A stretch of 64,000 nt of DNA from Trichaptum fuscoviolaceum (Eukaryota > Basidiomycota > Agaricomycetes > Hymenochaetales > Trichaptaceae): the NCBI GenBank assembly GCA_910574455.1, contig CAJSYZ010000010.1:62001-126000 (forward strand), in the 5' to 3' direction. The stretch's first letter is position 1. Each line of letters opens with the position of its first letter. The translations under genes were made by a program, and so were the position numbers. Of the stretch, positions 25,332 to 35,294 are shown in pieces. The notes under the pieces are model-generated. The model did no database searches and was not told the DNA's origin. It was given only the letters and a program-made list of their open reading frames with translations.

Positions 25332-25631
25332 TAATGAGATCTAAAATAAAGACACTCAGTTCGTGGTAGAAGAACTGTGTATTTGCAGTGTAAATACCTA
25401 AAATAAAGACACTAGTTTATGTTAATAAAGAGTGAATGAAAATAGAAGAAGCAAGAATGTGCTCACCTCAGTTCGTGGTAGAAGAACTGAGGTGGCATAC
25501 AGGATGAGACGAGCATAATATACTCGTACCAGCCTCACACGGAATATGCCGAGTGAGACTGTTTACATGATTTCGAGCTGACATAATAAAATAGACTAAA
25601 GTAATTAAAAGACAGAAAACGTTCCTCAACA
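25332..25631 (-). repeat. Copia LTR (3' LTR for the minus-strand element)
   Basis: 300 bases identical to 30047-30346. It holds two hairpins built on the same unit: CAGTTC/GAACTG around a 9-base loop at 25357-25377, and a longer one with an 11-base stem, CACCTCAGTTC/GAACTGAGGTG, at 25464-25494. The sequence CTAAAATAAAGACACT occurs twice upstream of and between them. Confidence 0.95.
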
Positions 25632-25666
25632 CTCCCCCTCAGCGAGAAATGTATAGAATATGAAAA

Positions 25667-28600
25667 TTAACAAAGACCGAGAGCCCTCACACACTTGGAG
25701 TGAAGAACCGGAGGTAAGGGCTTAGTAAAAATGTCTGCAATGTTGTCCGAACCCGGGGTGTATGTAAAAGAGACGTTCCCGGACTTGAATTGGTCGCGTA
25801 TGTGATGAACTGCAAGGTCAATATGCTTGGTCTTCGACTGGTAAACAGGATTGGCGGTCATCTTGATAGCTGCTTGATTGTCGACAAAAATTTGGAGAGG
25901 TTTGGCGGCAAAAGAGCGACCGATTTCATGAAAGAAATTTCTGACCCAGGTAGCCTCGCGGGTGGCATAAGAGGCCGCAATGTATTCGGCTTCCGCAGTG
26001 GACAAAGCGACGACCGTTTGACGCTTGACTTTCCACATTACAGCTGCACCAGCAAGAATAAAAACATAACCAGACATCGATTTGCGATCGGATGGATCTC
26101 TAGCCCAGTCAGCGTCAGTGTAGCATATAGGCAGATTCTGAGCTTGACTCGAGTATTGCAAGGCAAGTTCTTGGGTCCCCATGAGGTAGCGAACGACTCG
26201 TTTAGCAGCGACCCAGTGGCATTGCTTGGGGTCCTTCAGGGAGCGAGAGAGGACCTGCACTGCGAAAGAGATGTCTGGACGAGCATTAATGGCCAGCCAG
26301 AGGAGTTCGCCAATGAGCTGAGCAAAAGGGAAGCTTGAATCAGTTTGAGAGTCCTGGTCATCTTTGTCGAAGACAGATAAAGCATTTTCAGCCATGGGAG
26401 TCGAAGCCGTTTTCGCATCTTGAAGTCCGTATTTTTGAGCAATACGAATAATTTTCTTCTTGACGCTGAGACGAATTATACCAGCCGCAGAGTCATGAGA
26501 CAAGTCCCAGCCCAGGATTCGAGCCCCAGTAGACAAGTCTTTCTTAGAAAATTTAAACTTGCTTGCAAGCTCGAGTTCAAATCTGTTGGCTTCGGAGTCA
26601 TTGGCGTCAGACTTAGACCTAGCTTTGACAAGTAAATCATCGACATGAGTGCCCATTATAGTCTCCCCCTGCGCGTCGGACCTCCTGTATGTTGACGGAG
26701 AAGATGTCAAAGGTGCGAAGCCAAAGGTAGAGAGGATAGCTGAGAATGTGTCTTGCCAAGCACGGGCACCCTGTTTAAGACCGTATAACGCGCGTTTGAG
26801 TCTGCAGACGAAACCCGGAGATCTAGGTTGGAATCCGTGTGGAAACTCGACGAAAATCGGTGAGTCGAGAACAAGATTGCTGTGTAAATACGCAGAATTA
26901 ATGTCGATAGCGCGCAGCGTGGACTGCTCGAGTGCCGATAGTGCGAGTAAAAGCCGGGCCACGTTGAAATCGCCGGAAGACGCATGAAGTTCGCCATATT
27001 CATCCTCAAGTTGAAAATCTCCGCGTGCGACCCAGCGAGCTCGGAATACGAGGCCAGAGGGCTCATCCTTGATGTTGAAGACCCATTTACCTCGTATGAC
27101 GTGCGAGTCAAGAGGCCGAGGGACTTCGTCCCATACGTCGTGCTGAAGGAGCATCCCAAGCTCATATGCACCTGCGCGTTGCCATTCATCCTTGTCTGGG
27201 CCAGAGAGAGCTTCAGGCATTGTGAGGGGAATGACATGTCCTTGTACAACACGTCTGGGTTGCTTGACCCCGAGTGCTTTGACCGGATTGTCCATATAAG
27301 CATAAGTCGATTCCTGCTCTTTGCTTTGTCTGTAGGTGTCCGTCGTATGATCACCTCGTGTTTCCTTGCGAAGCGCTAGTGGAATATTGACCTCTGATGA
27401 CCCTGGGGGGATAATATCCGTGGATACGGGTGACTGAATGCTAGTGGAATCAGCTGGATTGAATCGATCGACTGTATTGTCCGGTGGCATTTCGGGAAGA
27501 CGAGACATAGAGCGAGAGTCCGGACTTTCGATAAAGATGACATCCTTCGACTTAACAATTGTGCGGTTGGGAAGAAGGATTTGATAGGAAGAGTTTAAGG
27601 ATAAACCGACAAATGTGCCCTTGATCGATTTTACGTCTAGCTTCTTCCTAGTATCGGGTGGCACCCGCATATATGCATCGCATCCGAACACACGAAGGTG
27701 TGACACGTCTGGCTTGCGACCGTAAAGGACCTGATGTGGTGATAGACTGGGGTCGAGAGCAGAGTTTGTCGTGAAATTTCGAACATCAGCATAGTATGAC
27801 AGGGCTAACGGCCAGAGGTTTTTGGGCTTCTTCGAGTCGTCAAGCATAGCGCGGACGCAGTCTGCGGCCGAACGGTTAGCGCGTTCAGCTAAACCGTTCA
27901 TTTCATGACGATGAGGAGCTATCGTGTGGTGAACAATGCCACGGGACTTCAGATATGCATCCATTAATTTATTGGAGTATTCCCCTCCATTGTCAGAGTG
28001 AAGGGTCCGTATACGACGCTTGAACTGGTTTTCGACGAGGTTGTCAACGCGTTGAAACTCCGTTAGAATGGACTGGCTGGACTTGTCCTTCAAGGGAATT
28101 TGCCACATGTAGCCAGTATACTCGTCTATGAAAGACAAAGCATATTTGAATCCTCCGAGACCGACTGTGTCGAAGAACTGAATGTCCGAGTGCAATGTCT
28201 CCAGGGGATAGCTAGCTCTATGAATCGACGTCGGTGAAGGGGTAGCCGAGTGCTTGCCAACAATACACGAGGAACATCGACCTTTGGATGTCTGATCCTT
28301 GAGGATAAGGCCATTGACTGTATTGTTCTTAAACATTTCAAGAACGCGGCGTTCATTTATGTGCGCGAGACGGCGATGCCACAGAGTGAGGTCCTGACGG
28401 ACGTCTTTGTACGCAGACATAATTAAAGCGCTATCTCGAGCGAGTTCCATTTGCACTTGATAGAGAGAGCCAAGGCGAAGAGCGAGACTGAAAGGACGAC
28501 CATCCTTAGTGAATGTGCAATGATCCTTTGTGAATGAAACGGAGACGTTGCCATCCATTAATTTACTGACGGATAGGAGATTGGAATCCAAATCGGGGAC

Positions 28601-29968
28601 GTAAAGAACATCATTGAAGGTGACAACCGATATAAGAGAGTCGTACTTGAAAGTGGCACGAATTGAGCCTTTCCCTTTTGCAGTAAGGACGTCGCCAGCT
28701 TTAGCGGTGGTAATTGTTTGCGGGTTATCGAACATCACCAGGGAGTGGAATGACAGACGGTCATGACACATTGAGGACGAGGCCCCGGAATCTAAGATCC
28801 AAGTATCACTATCCAAGCCCTCAAGAGAAGCCATGAGGCTGAAATGCTGAACGGTCTTGGCAGTCTCTTGAAGAGTGGCACTAGCCGGAGGAGGCGTCTG
28901 CGCAACAAGATGTGCCATATGCGGTGGCACTTTGAACCATGAAGGGGGGTTATCTTGTTTCCCACCACCGGGAGCATAACAATTAGCTTTAATGTGTCCG
29001 CGGGCGCCACAGTTGTGACATTGTATGCGACCCTTTTGAGGACTAGCGTTGGATGAAGTACGGTGACCGCCGGCATTATTAGATGAACTGATACGAGACG
29101 ACGTGTGACTTGCGACCATAGCAGTGACAGTAGCTTCAGCCTGAGCCAATTCAAGGACTTTATCTGCGCCGATGCGACGTTCCTCAAACACGAGAGTCGC
29201 AATGACTTCTTCAGGGTCAGAGACCCCCGCGAAATTTGCAGCATATCGGCCCCAATAGCCGTGTCCTAAAGAGATGAGAATAATAATTCTCCATTCTTTG
29301 TCTGTGAGGAGACCACCAGCGTTGAGATAATTGACGCGCAACTGCCTGAGAGCATTGATATGGTCGGCCATAGTTTCTGTGGGTCCAATGTGTTTACCCC
29401 TTAGAGCGCTGGAGGCGAGAATCTCACGGATATCAGCGGATTTAGCAAACCGAGTATTGAGGTCGGTAAAAAGCTTATGTGCGGAGTCAATATCCAATTG
29501 GCCGATCAGGGACAGGGGCATATTCAGGGCAAACTGCGCCACAGCCAGATTTGCGCGACGATCCCAGTCACGAAGTTCGGAAGTAGACGCGCCATCGGTG
29601 GGACGCAATTCCTTTCCGGCAGCTATGTCCCAGCAGCCTTTAAGTCTCAGTTGAATCTTGTTGGCCTTCAGCCAGTTGTCGTAGTTCGTTCCATCTTCAC
29701 GCAAAAGCTCTCCGACCTTAATCGGACCTTCTTTAGAACCTGCGGTGGCACTGTCCGAAGATGACATCCTGCTCGTCCCGGAGGTAAATTCTCGATGAAT
29801 AATTGATGTATTGATAGGTGTATTATAATCAGGGATAGGGGGAAGAGGGGGAACCTCTAAGTCGGGTAGTTCAGAGAGAGGGGAACCGAAAGGTGTATCC
29901 CCGGAGTCGGAGGGTAGGCTGACTTGAGTGGGGGGGATAGTACGAGATCGCAGAGAGCGCTGAGACAT
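25667..29968 (-). CDS. Copia Gag-Pol polyprotein
   Basis: One frame of 1,433 residues. A Gag region (about residues 80-290, with GTNYDNWL) is followed by a CCHC zinc knuckle (317-330, CHNCGARGHIKANC). Next come the aspartic protease site ILDSGASSSM (391-400), the Gag-pre-integrase zinc pair (HRRLAH at 531-536, CSSC at 565-568), and an integrase core with LHSDIQFF, LHSDNGGEYS and a later glutamate in NGLAERANR. The reverse transcriptase has RLKRALYGLKQGARAW and a catalytic box reading HVDDLL where YVDD is usual. The RNase H carries ADWARDP and STAEAEYIAAS. It produces the particle, cuts itself, copies the RNA and integrates the DNA. The order protease-integrase-RT-RNase H defines Ty1/copia. 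No stop or frameshift is seen, so the element may be autonomous. The start at 29968 lies shortly inside the 5' LTR and primer site. Confidence 0.95.
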   Translation of the reverse strand: MSQRSLRSRTIPPTQVSLPSDSGDTPFGSPLSELPDLEVPPLPPIPDYNTPINTSIIHREFTSGTSRMSSSDSATAGSKEGPIKVGELLREDGTNYDNWLKANKIQLRLKGCWDIAAGKELRPTDGASTSELRDWDRRANLAVAQFALNMPLSLIGQLDIDSAHKLFTDLNTRFAKSADIREILASSALRGKHIGPTETMADHINALRQLRVNYLNAGGLLTDKEWRIIILISLGHGYWGRYAANFAGVSDPEEVIATLVFEERRIGADKVLELAQAEATVTAMVASHTSSRISSSNNAGGHRTSSNASPQKGRIQCHNCGARGHIKANCYAPGGGKQDNPPSWFKVPPHMAHLVAQTPPPASATLQETAKTVQHFSLMASLEGLDSDTWILDSGASSSMCHDRLSFHSLVMFDNPQTITTAKAGDVLTAKGKGSIRATFKYDSLISVVTFNDVLYVPDLDSNLLSVSKLMDGNVSVSFTKDHCTFTKDGRPFSLALRLGSLYQVQMELARDSALIMSAYKDVRQDLTLWHRRLAHINERRVLEMFKNNTVNGLILKDQTSKGRCSSCIVGKHSATPSPTSIHRASYPLETLHSDIQFFDTVGLGGFKYALSFIDEYTGYMWQIPLKDKSSQSILTEFQRVDNLVENQFKRRIRTLHSDNGGEYSNKLMDAYLKSRGIVHHTIAPHRHEMNGLAERANRSAADCVRAMLDDSKKPKNLWPLALSYYADVRNFTTNSALDPSLSPHQVLYGRKPDVSHLRVFGCDAYMRVPPDTRKKLDVKSIKGTFVGLSLNSSYQILLPNRTIVKSKDVIFIESPDSRSMSRLPEMPPDNTVDRFNPADSTSIQSPVSTDIIPPGSSEVNIPLALRKETRGDHTTDTYRQSKEQESTYAYMDNPVKALGVKQPRRVVQGHVIPLTMPEALSGPDKDEWQRAGAYELGMLLQHDVWDEVPRPLDSHVIRGKWVFNIKDEPSGLVFRARWVARGDFQLEDEYGELHASSGDFNVARLLLALSALEQSTLRAIDINSAYLHSNLVLDSPIFVEFPHGFQPRSPGFVCRLKRALYGLKQGARAWQDTFSAILSTFGFAPLTSSPSTYRRSDAQGETIMGTHVDDLLVKARSKSDANDSEANRFELELASKFKFSKKDLSTGARILGWDLSHDSAAGIIRLSVKKKIIRIAQKYGLQDAKTASTPMAENALSVFDKDDQDSQTDSSFPFAQLIGELLWLAINARPDISFAVQVLSRSLKDPKQCHWVAAKRVVRYLMGTQELALQYSSQAQNLPICYTDADWARDPSDRKSMSGYVFILAGAAVMWKVKRQTVVALSTAEAEYIAASYATREATWVRNFFHEIGRSFAAKPLQIFVDNQAAIKMTANPVYQSKTKHIDLAVHHIRDQFKSGNVSFTYTPGSDNIADIFTKPLPPVLHSKCVRALGLC

Positions 29969-30046
29969 AGACTATGGACGTAGAGTTCGTGTTGACGTGT
30001 GAGGGCTGGGTGGCACAATTACTAGAACGCAGATAGGCTCATAACC

Positions 30047-30346
30047 TAATGAGATCTAAAATAAAGACACTCAGTTCGTGGTAGAAGAACTGTGTATTTG
30101 CAGTGTAAATACCTAAAATAAAGACACTAGTTTATGTTAATAAAGAGTGAATGAAAATAGAAGAAGCAAGAATGTGCTCACCTCAGTTCGTGGTAGAAGA
30201 ACTGAGGTGGCATACAGGATGAGACGAGCATAATATACTCGTACCAGCCTCACACGGAATATGCCGAGTGAGACTGTTTACATGATTTCGAGCTGACATA
30301 ATAAAATAGACTAAAGTAATTAAAAGACAGAAAACGTTCCTCAACA
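30047..30346 (-). repeat. Copia LTR (5' LTR for the minus-strand element)
   Basis: Identical to 25332-25631. On the minus strand a TATA-like GTATATTATG stretch (about 30228-30242) lies in the LTR and may serve the element's promoter. Directly downstream the minus strand reads GGTTATGAGCC, the expected position of the primer-binding site, though I could not assign a tRNA. Confidence 0.9.
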
Positions 30347-30351
30347 CTATT

Positions 30352-32030
30352 AGCATGCATTAGAGTAGAGAAGGTTAATAAAACTTACTTGCAGTGAGCT
30401 TGTTCATACGAAGCTCTTTTATGGGGTGGAGGAGGAGTGTAAGACAGTGAGCAAGGCCCAAACGACGACAGCGACGAGGCCGCGCGTTGTCTCCAAACGT
30501 GAGAATGCGCGTCCAAATTAGGTATGTTTTACTTTTCTTTATTTTTGAGCATTCAAAACATATTGATTGCTCATCTTTGTATCGTGCTTTATCTCAGGCA
30601 CATGCATTAGGCATCTTAATGATATAATATAGAGTGTAGCTGCGAAGTTGCATAACATAATGGGCTATATTGGGCTCACAAATAAGCTGCGAGTGCTGAA
30701 GTGCAGCCTGTATGCATGCTAATGCATATGTTTTTGATTTGTTTAAGCATAGCGCTTGCATGGATGTCTTTCAAACTTCATGAAGATCTAATATGAGTGT
30801 ATTAATACTCACTAAAAAAGTTTCAGAGTGTGTAGAGACTGTAGTACTCCGATAGCATCTAAACATTGCTCAAAACTAGTACTTTTGGCATAAAATCATG
30901 TACAATACATGTTCTTTACTGAATAGACATACATTACCCTCATTAATAAATTCTGCAAGATATGTGACACTCAAGAAGAGATAGTAAATGACCTTTTTAG
31001 AAGTTTTGACAGAATTCCACTAACTGGACTTGTTGTCAGTGCTCAAATGTAGTTGAGGTCCGTGGGTTTCAGGTGAGTTTAGCTTGATCTCATGCATTCG
31101 AGTGCACAAAATCGAGATCACTATATTGTAGCTCACCTGCAGCTGTAATTCTTCTTGAATCTGCTTCAATATTACAAGTACTCTTGAATGCAGAAGAGAT
31201 CACAAATTTACAAGATCAAATAAATATTCTATTCCAAAAAAAGTGAAATGAGCACTTGTAGAGTCAGTGTTTGCCTCACCAAATTATATCGGACTAAGCA
31301 ATAAATACCAATAAAATTAGGATCAATGTATATTATACAGCACTTGCATATTGCATAGCGTGCCTGAGTATCAGACGTGCTGCTGAAGTGTTTCTGGGCA
31401 CGAAATGTGCTCAGAGATGCTTCAGTTGCCACATCCGGCAACTTCCGGGCGACGTTGAATGCGCGTGGACGTCGTCTTTTTGCGTTCAACGTCGTCCGTG
31501 TCCATCACGGATGGCCTCCAGGCCTCAAATTAACGTGGTAAGTTATCTATTTTTTTATGCTATCATTTGCTGTAAGCTAATGTCCTGCTATAGATGCCTC
31601 TTTATCCCTAACAGACACCACAGACACGTCTGTGCTGTGGATACCACTTGACGGACACCACAGACATGTCTGCGCCGACGGACGACTTTGCCAGCACCCG
31701 TCACACATGCAAGCCGCAGAGGCTCGAATATCTCCCGTGGTCTGTTGCCGCCTTGCACAACCACTATTCTACGGCTTCCTTCAACGGCGCTGAGCGATGC
31801 ACCTCTTGCGTCACTGCAATAGCTTCGAGTGCAGACCACTCTAGCAAGATTCCAATGGCTGCGGGGCTTCGGATTGTTGGCGGGGGAGGCTGCATGTGGA
31901 TTCTGGAGTACCCAGCAGCAAGGGCCTGCGGCAGAGACTGCCCGGTGCATGTGCCTGCAGCCACGGTCAATTTCGTCGCACAAGTCCTTTCCTTTCTCCT
32001 CATTTCCATCCCCCTCCTCTCCAACCCGCT
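30352..32030. other. Transposon interior, unrecognised
   Basis: AT-rich and without coding signal from 30352 to about 31400. From about 31430 to 32000 GC content rises and short frames appear on both strands (for example 31648-32151 plus and 31588-31983 minus). I could not assign either to a family. The change in composition suggests further host-derived cargo before the Rpn2-like piece. Confidence 0.4.
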
Positions 32031-32138
32031 ATGGTGGCGCGAACACAAACATCAGCAGCGAGTGTCCTTGCCCTGCTCTCCGAACCAGAGGCCCCCATCA
32101 AGCGGCACGCCCTCCGAGCTCTCGTCCCTCTCGTTCCC
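32031..32138 (+). pseudogene. Rpn2-like (26S proteasome subunit) N-terminal fragment inside the transposon
   Basis: An ATG at 32031 opens a 36-residue block containing SAASVLALLSEPEAPIKRHA and then LRALVPLVP. From memory this matches the extreme N terminus of fungal Rpn2, the large scaffold subunit of the proteasome lid-base region, where the next residues would be a QFWAEI-type stretch. Here the similarity stops abruptly after VPLVP and the frame runs into unrelated sequence. Only the first coding block, and perhaps its 5' leader, was acquired. It is on the plus strand, opposite to the IMPACT-like piece. Confidence 0.55.
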
Positions 32139-32405
32139 CTGCCTTCGCTGACGGCAACACCAAATGATCAGGGGTAGAATGAAGCATTCGTGGGCGGAAT
32201 GGGGTGACCCAAGGGCGGCTGAAGTTGGGCAGGCGGAGATGCATGAAATATGCATAGAAGCGAACCCGAAACGGTTGGATGGCGGGGGACAGCTGACTGA
32301 CAACAAGGACAGCACAGAGAGATTTCTTGATGTATAATTTAATAGACAAATAAATATATTTATTGTTTTTCTATTCACAATTGCATTCTGCTATGAATTT
32401 AATGC

Positions 32406-32778
32406 ATAATGCAAAAAAAACGAAGCCAAACGGACAAGAATTGAGCGAGACGGCCGTGCTCGCTGTCGGCGACGGCGAGCAAGGGTGTGGTGACGGCGAC
32501 GACGCGTCGTGGGCGCGTGGGAGGCGCGGCGGCAAGGTCCGAGGCACGGCGCGCGCGCGCAACACGCAGGACAGACCCTTACGGCGGTCGCCGAGGCCAG
32601 CCCCCAGGGTCCTCGGTCAAGCTAGGCCCGGTGAGCAGGTCTGTGAACGACAAAGTCCCTTTTAACAGACGGGATGGCACACAGTATAGTAATATAGGTG
32701 TATCAGAACCTAGTTAGCCAGCAGCCTTGAGCCAAGGCTACCGGCTAACAAGGTTCTGGATACCGGGAGTCTTAGGTG
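32406..32778 (-). repeat. Right terminal inverted repeat of the transposon
   Basis: Inverted copy of 24344-24716, same length, no difference seen. The target duplication GAAAAGAA follows at 32779-32786. Confidence 0.9.
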
Positions 32779-32786
32779 GAAAAGAA

Positions 32787-33525
32787 TAGAAATAACTAAG
32801 AAAGAGTATATATGAACGCACACAACGCGATGGTTACCGAGCTATGGTTCAAAATCGGGCACACTCATTCCACCATCGTCCCAACCGTTGGAGTCTGGAG
32901 GATGCGTCAAGACAAGTATCGAGTCCTTCTGGAGATTCGCTGCTCTGTCAGTGATAACCAAGGTGAAAGAACGAAAGAGAACCTGAATGACGAGCGAACT
33001 TGAAAATCAACGTTCGGCAAAGTCCGAGTTCAAGTTCCTTCTGGAGCCACGTCTCCACTCTCTTCTAGATCTCACTTTGTATCTCGTCCTCATACCTCAA
33101 GCATCGAAAGTCCTCAATCCAATGAGATGCTGATCAACCTCGAGCACACTTACCTTTCTGAACATTAGACTGGCTCCGAGTCATCCTAGCGCATGCGGCA
33201 CAAAGGTATAGGACGCTTCAAGTTTTTCGTCTTAAACCTCTACTCACTTTTACATCACTGGCACGTCTGGAGACTACGACTACTAGGAATATAGAAAGTA
33301 AGTGAAGGACTTGCTGTATATCATCCCATCGAACAAGGTCACACCTATGGTTTCGCCGTACTTCTGTAGTACCACTGCGGCCTCGCTTCTCCTTAGTTTA
33401 TAGACCCTAGACCCAGAGTATACGCCGACGAGTCCGCCACTGCCCATAAAAGCAGGACTCTACTGCCATCAGCAGAACCATCACCTGATCCACCCACTGG
33501 CATACCCTACCCGACTGAAAAAAGA
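32787..33525. other. Continuation of the left duplicate's 3' flank and spacer
   Basis: The first 100 bases (AAGAGTATATATG, then a block with GATGGTTAC and GGTTCAAAATC) are homologous to 34750-34830 downstream of the right duplicate, which places the transposon in the 3' flank of the left one. The remainder to 33525 is spacer and probable promoter of the right copy, with no recognised gene. Confidence 0.6.
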
Positions 33526-34387
33526 ATGCTGTCCGAAGAAGGTACGTGGGATCGTTATCGATGCTGCGTACCGTGACATACATGTACATGCCTGGCCGCA
33601 CGCAGCGTTGTCTACGAAATTGCGACAACCCTCCCGAGTCTGACTCTCGTTTACTTCATCTCATACATACTGTACATAATACGTACAGCTTGCTGATACA
33701 AGTTATTTCGCACAGCGAAGCTATCGTTCTTCGAAGACCGCATCGAGGCCGTCCCGCTCACGAACGGCGGGATGGCTTACATCCAGCGGCCAAAGGCAGA
33801 AGATGTTCTTGGCGCAGACGAGGATGCGGAGGAATCGTATGCATGTACCTACCGTGTCAGCGTAGGCCCGATGGAGGTAAGTAAGCTCAAGCTAGCTTGG
33901 CGAGCTTCACATCCTTTTTGCACGTATAATCATACAAATGATCTCCTGAATGCGGTCTACATAGATCACACTCACCTGCAGACCCATCGCTATGATGGGC
34001 GCAGACGCAGACGTGGACGTGGACATCGTTGTAGCGCTTAAACTCCCCTTGCGCGGACTCGCCGTGCCCGTCGGTTCTGTCTCTGGGACCTTGGGCACCG
34101 GATACAACACTGGTCATAACACTGGTGATGACAACGACGAAGGCCCGGGGAGCGGCGACGGGATCCAGCTGAAGGTCGCACACCCGTCCATCGAGGGCGG
34201 CGTCGTTGGTCTGCGGCTCGTGCGGCTCGCAGACGTGGACGGCGGCGGCCCACCGACTCCCGATCACGATACCGACCACGGTCACGGACACGATAGCGCA
34301 GCCATCCTACACTGGAACGTCTCCGCGTTCGAGCGGAGCTACGTCGACTCGCTCAAGCTCTTCTGTGTCGGCCAGGCGGGGGTCTAA
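33526..34387 (+). CDS. Unknown protein, right copy of a tandem duplication
   Basis: Likely exons are 33526-33541 (MLSEE), 33716-33876 (a block with FFEDRIEAVPLTNGGMAYIQ, ending VSVGPME) and a last one ending at the TAA at 34385-34387. The last exon's frame runs MMGADADVDVDIVVALKLPL, then EGGVVGLRLVRLADVDGG and AAILHWNVSAFERSYVDSL, ending VGQAGV. The donors and first acceptor are good. However, the frame of the last block does not join in phase at the obvious acceptor near 33981, so either an exon is missed or this copy is also damaged. I recognise no domain. A His/Asp-rich loop (HDTDHGHGHD) lies in the last exon and is shorter but also present in spirit in the degenerate left copy. Conservation of the first and last blocks between the two copies argues that this was a real gene. 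Confidence 0.5.
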
Positions 34388-35294
34388 GCCGCGAGAGACG
34401 GCGGTCGCGGCGCGCACTCGAACTCGGACTCACCAGTTCATCTCGTGTGTGCGTATACAGCGAATGGGACGAAAGAAGCCAACCACTCATCAGCAATGGG
34501 TTTGTCGGCAACAGAACTCCCCAAGCCACGGGCCCCGACTGGACAAGACTTGATGCTGATCCAGATCTCAACTCGATTCGCGAACACGAATGCAGACAAC
34601 GAAGACGATGACGATGATGGCCACAACTGTAGCTTATGAACGGTTAATCCAATTTACCAGATAAAAAATCTACACACTTTCAGAAACATGAGAGCCAAAG
34701 CCAAAGGCCGTTAACAAAAAGCAAAAGTGGAGGGGGAAACATAGAAGAGAATATGTATGTACACGACGTGGCACGATGGTTACTGAAGTAAGGTTCAAAA
34801 TCAAGCGTATGAGTCATGGTTAGGACGCGGGGAAATGTAAATGTTAATAAGAGCATGAGCATTACGTAGTGTAGTGAGTGAGTGAGTTGGGAGTGGTCAT
34901 GCGCGATGCGCGGAGTCTAGTCGGGGGGATTGGGATTTAGGAGTGGATGAGAGTACATAAATGTAGAAGCGGTTGTGGAGAATAAGGAAGAATGAAGGCC
35001 AATATGCGTTCATGAAGCGTACTGTGCATATGGCCTACTTTTATGTCCACTTTCTGTCCACCGGAGGTGTGAGGGGCGTGAAGCGTGAGGAAGCGGAGAG
35101 AGGAGTGTAGGTTGGTACGGGTAACGGGTGCAAGAGTGAACCTTGAACCCCAAGTCTCCTGCTCCAGATTTTGAAGTTCGGGTGTTTTTCGGGGAAGAAT
35201 GGCATACGGAGGGTGGGATTGGTGGACAGGCGGTCGATGGAGAGTGGGAAGGTGATGAGAGATGAGGCGGACGGAGTAGACGGACGGAGGACGA
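34388..35294. other. Intergenic between converging genes
   Basis: 3' flank of the duplicated gene up to about 34830 (homologous to the left copy's flank), then 460 bases before the ggc1 stop, probably its 3' UTR. No gene recognised. Confidence 0.5.

Larger units (their letters stand above)
25332..30346 (-). mobile_element. Ty1/copia LTR retrotransposon, apparently intact
   Basis: Two 300-base LTRs (25332-25631 and 30047-30346), identical by eye, bound a 5,015-base element read on the minus strand. The 5-base target duplication CTATT lies at 25327-25331 and 30347-30351. On the minus strand the LTR begins TGTTGAGGAAC and ends CTCATTA, so it ends TA rather than the usual CA; the target duplication fixes this end. 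A purine tract (minus-strand GAGGGGGAG) abuts the downstream LTR at 25632-25640. One uninterrupted polyprotein frame fills most of the interior. Identical LTRs and an open frame indicate very recent insertion. It sits inside the TIR transposon at 24344-32778. Confidence 0.95.
24344..32778. mobile_element. Non-autonomous DNA transposon with long TIRs, carrying host gene fragments
   Basis: The element starts CACCTAAGACTCCCGG and ends with the reverse complement. Its terminal inverted repeats are 373 bases long and identical. An 8-base direct duplication, GAAAAGAA, flanks it (24336-24343 and 32779-32786). The right member of the tandem gene duplication supplies an empty site: sequence left of 24336 and right of 32786 are both homologous to continuous sequence around 34640-34800. 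With the nested copia element removed, about 3.4 kb remain. No transposase reading frame is visible, so it depended on a transposase encoded elsewhere. Internal segments resemble host genes (IMPACT family near 25.0-25.3 kb, Rpn2 near 32.0 kb). The 8-base duplication is compatible with hAT, P or KDZ-type superfamilies, and the long TIRs are more like Mutator elements. The superfamily is left open. Confidence 0.85.
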
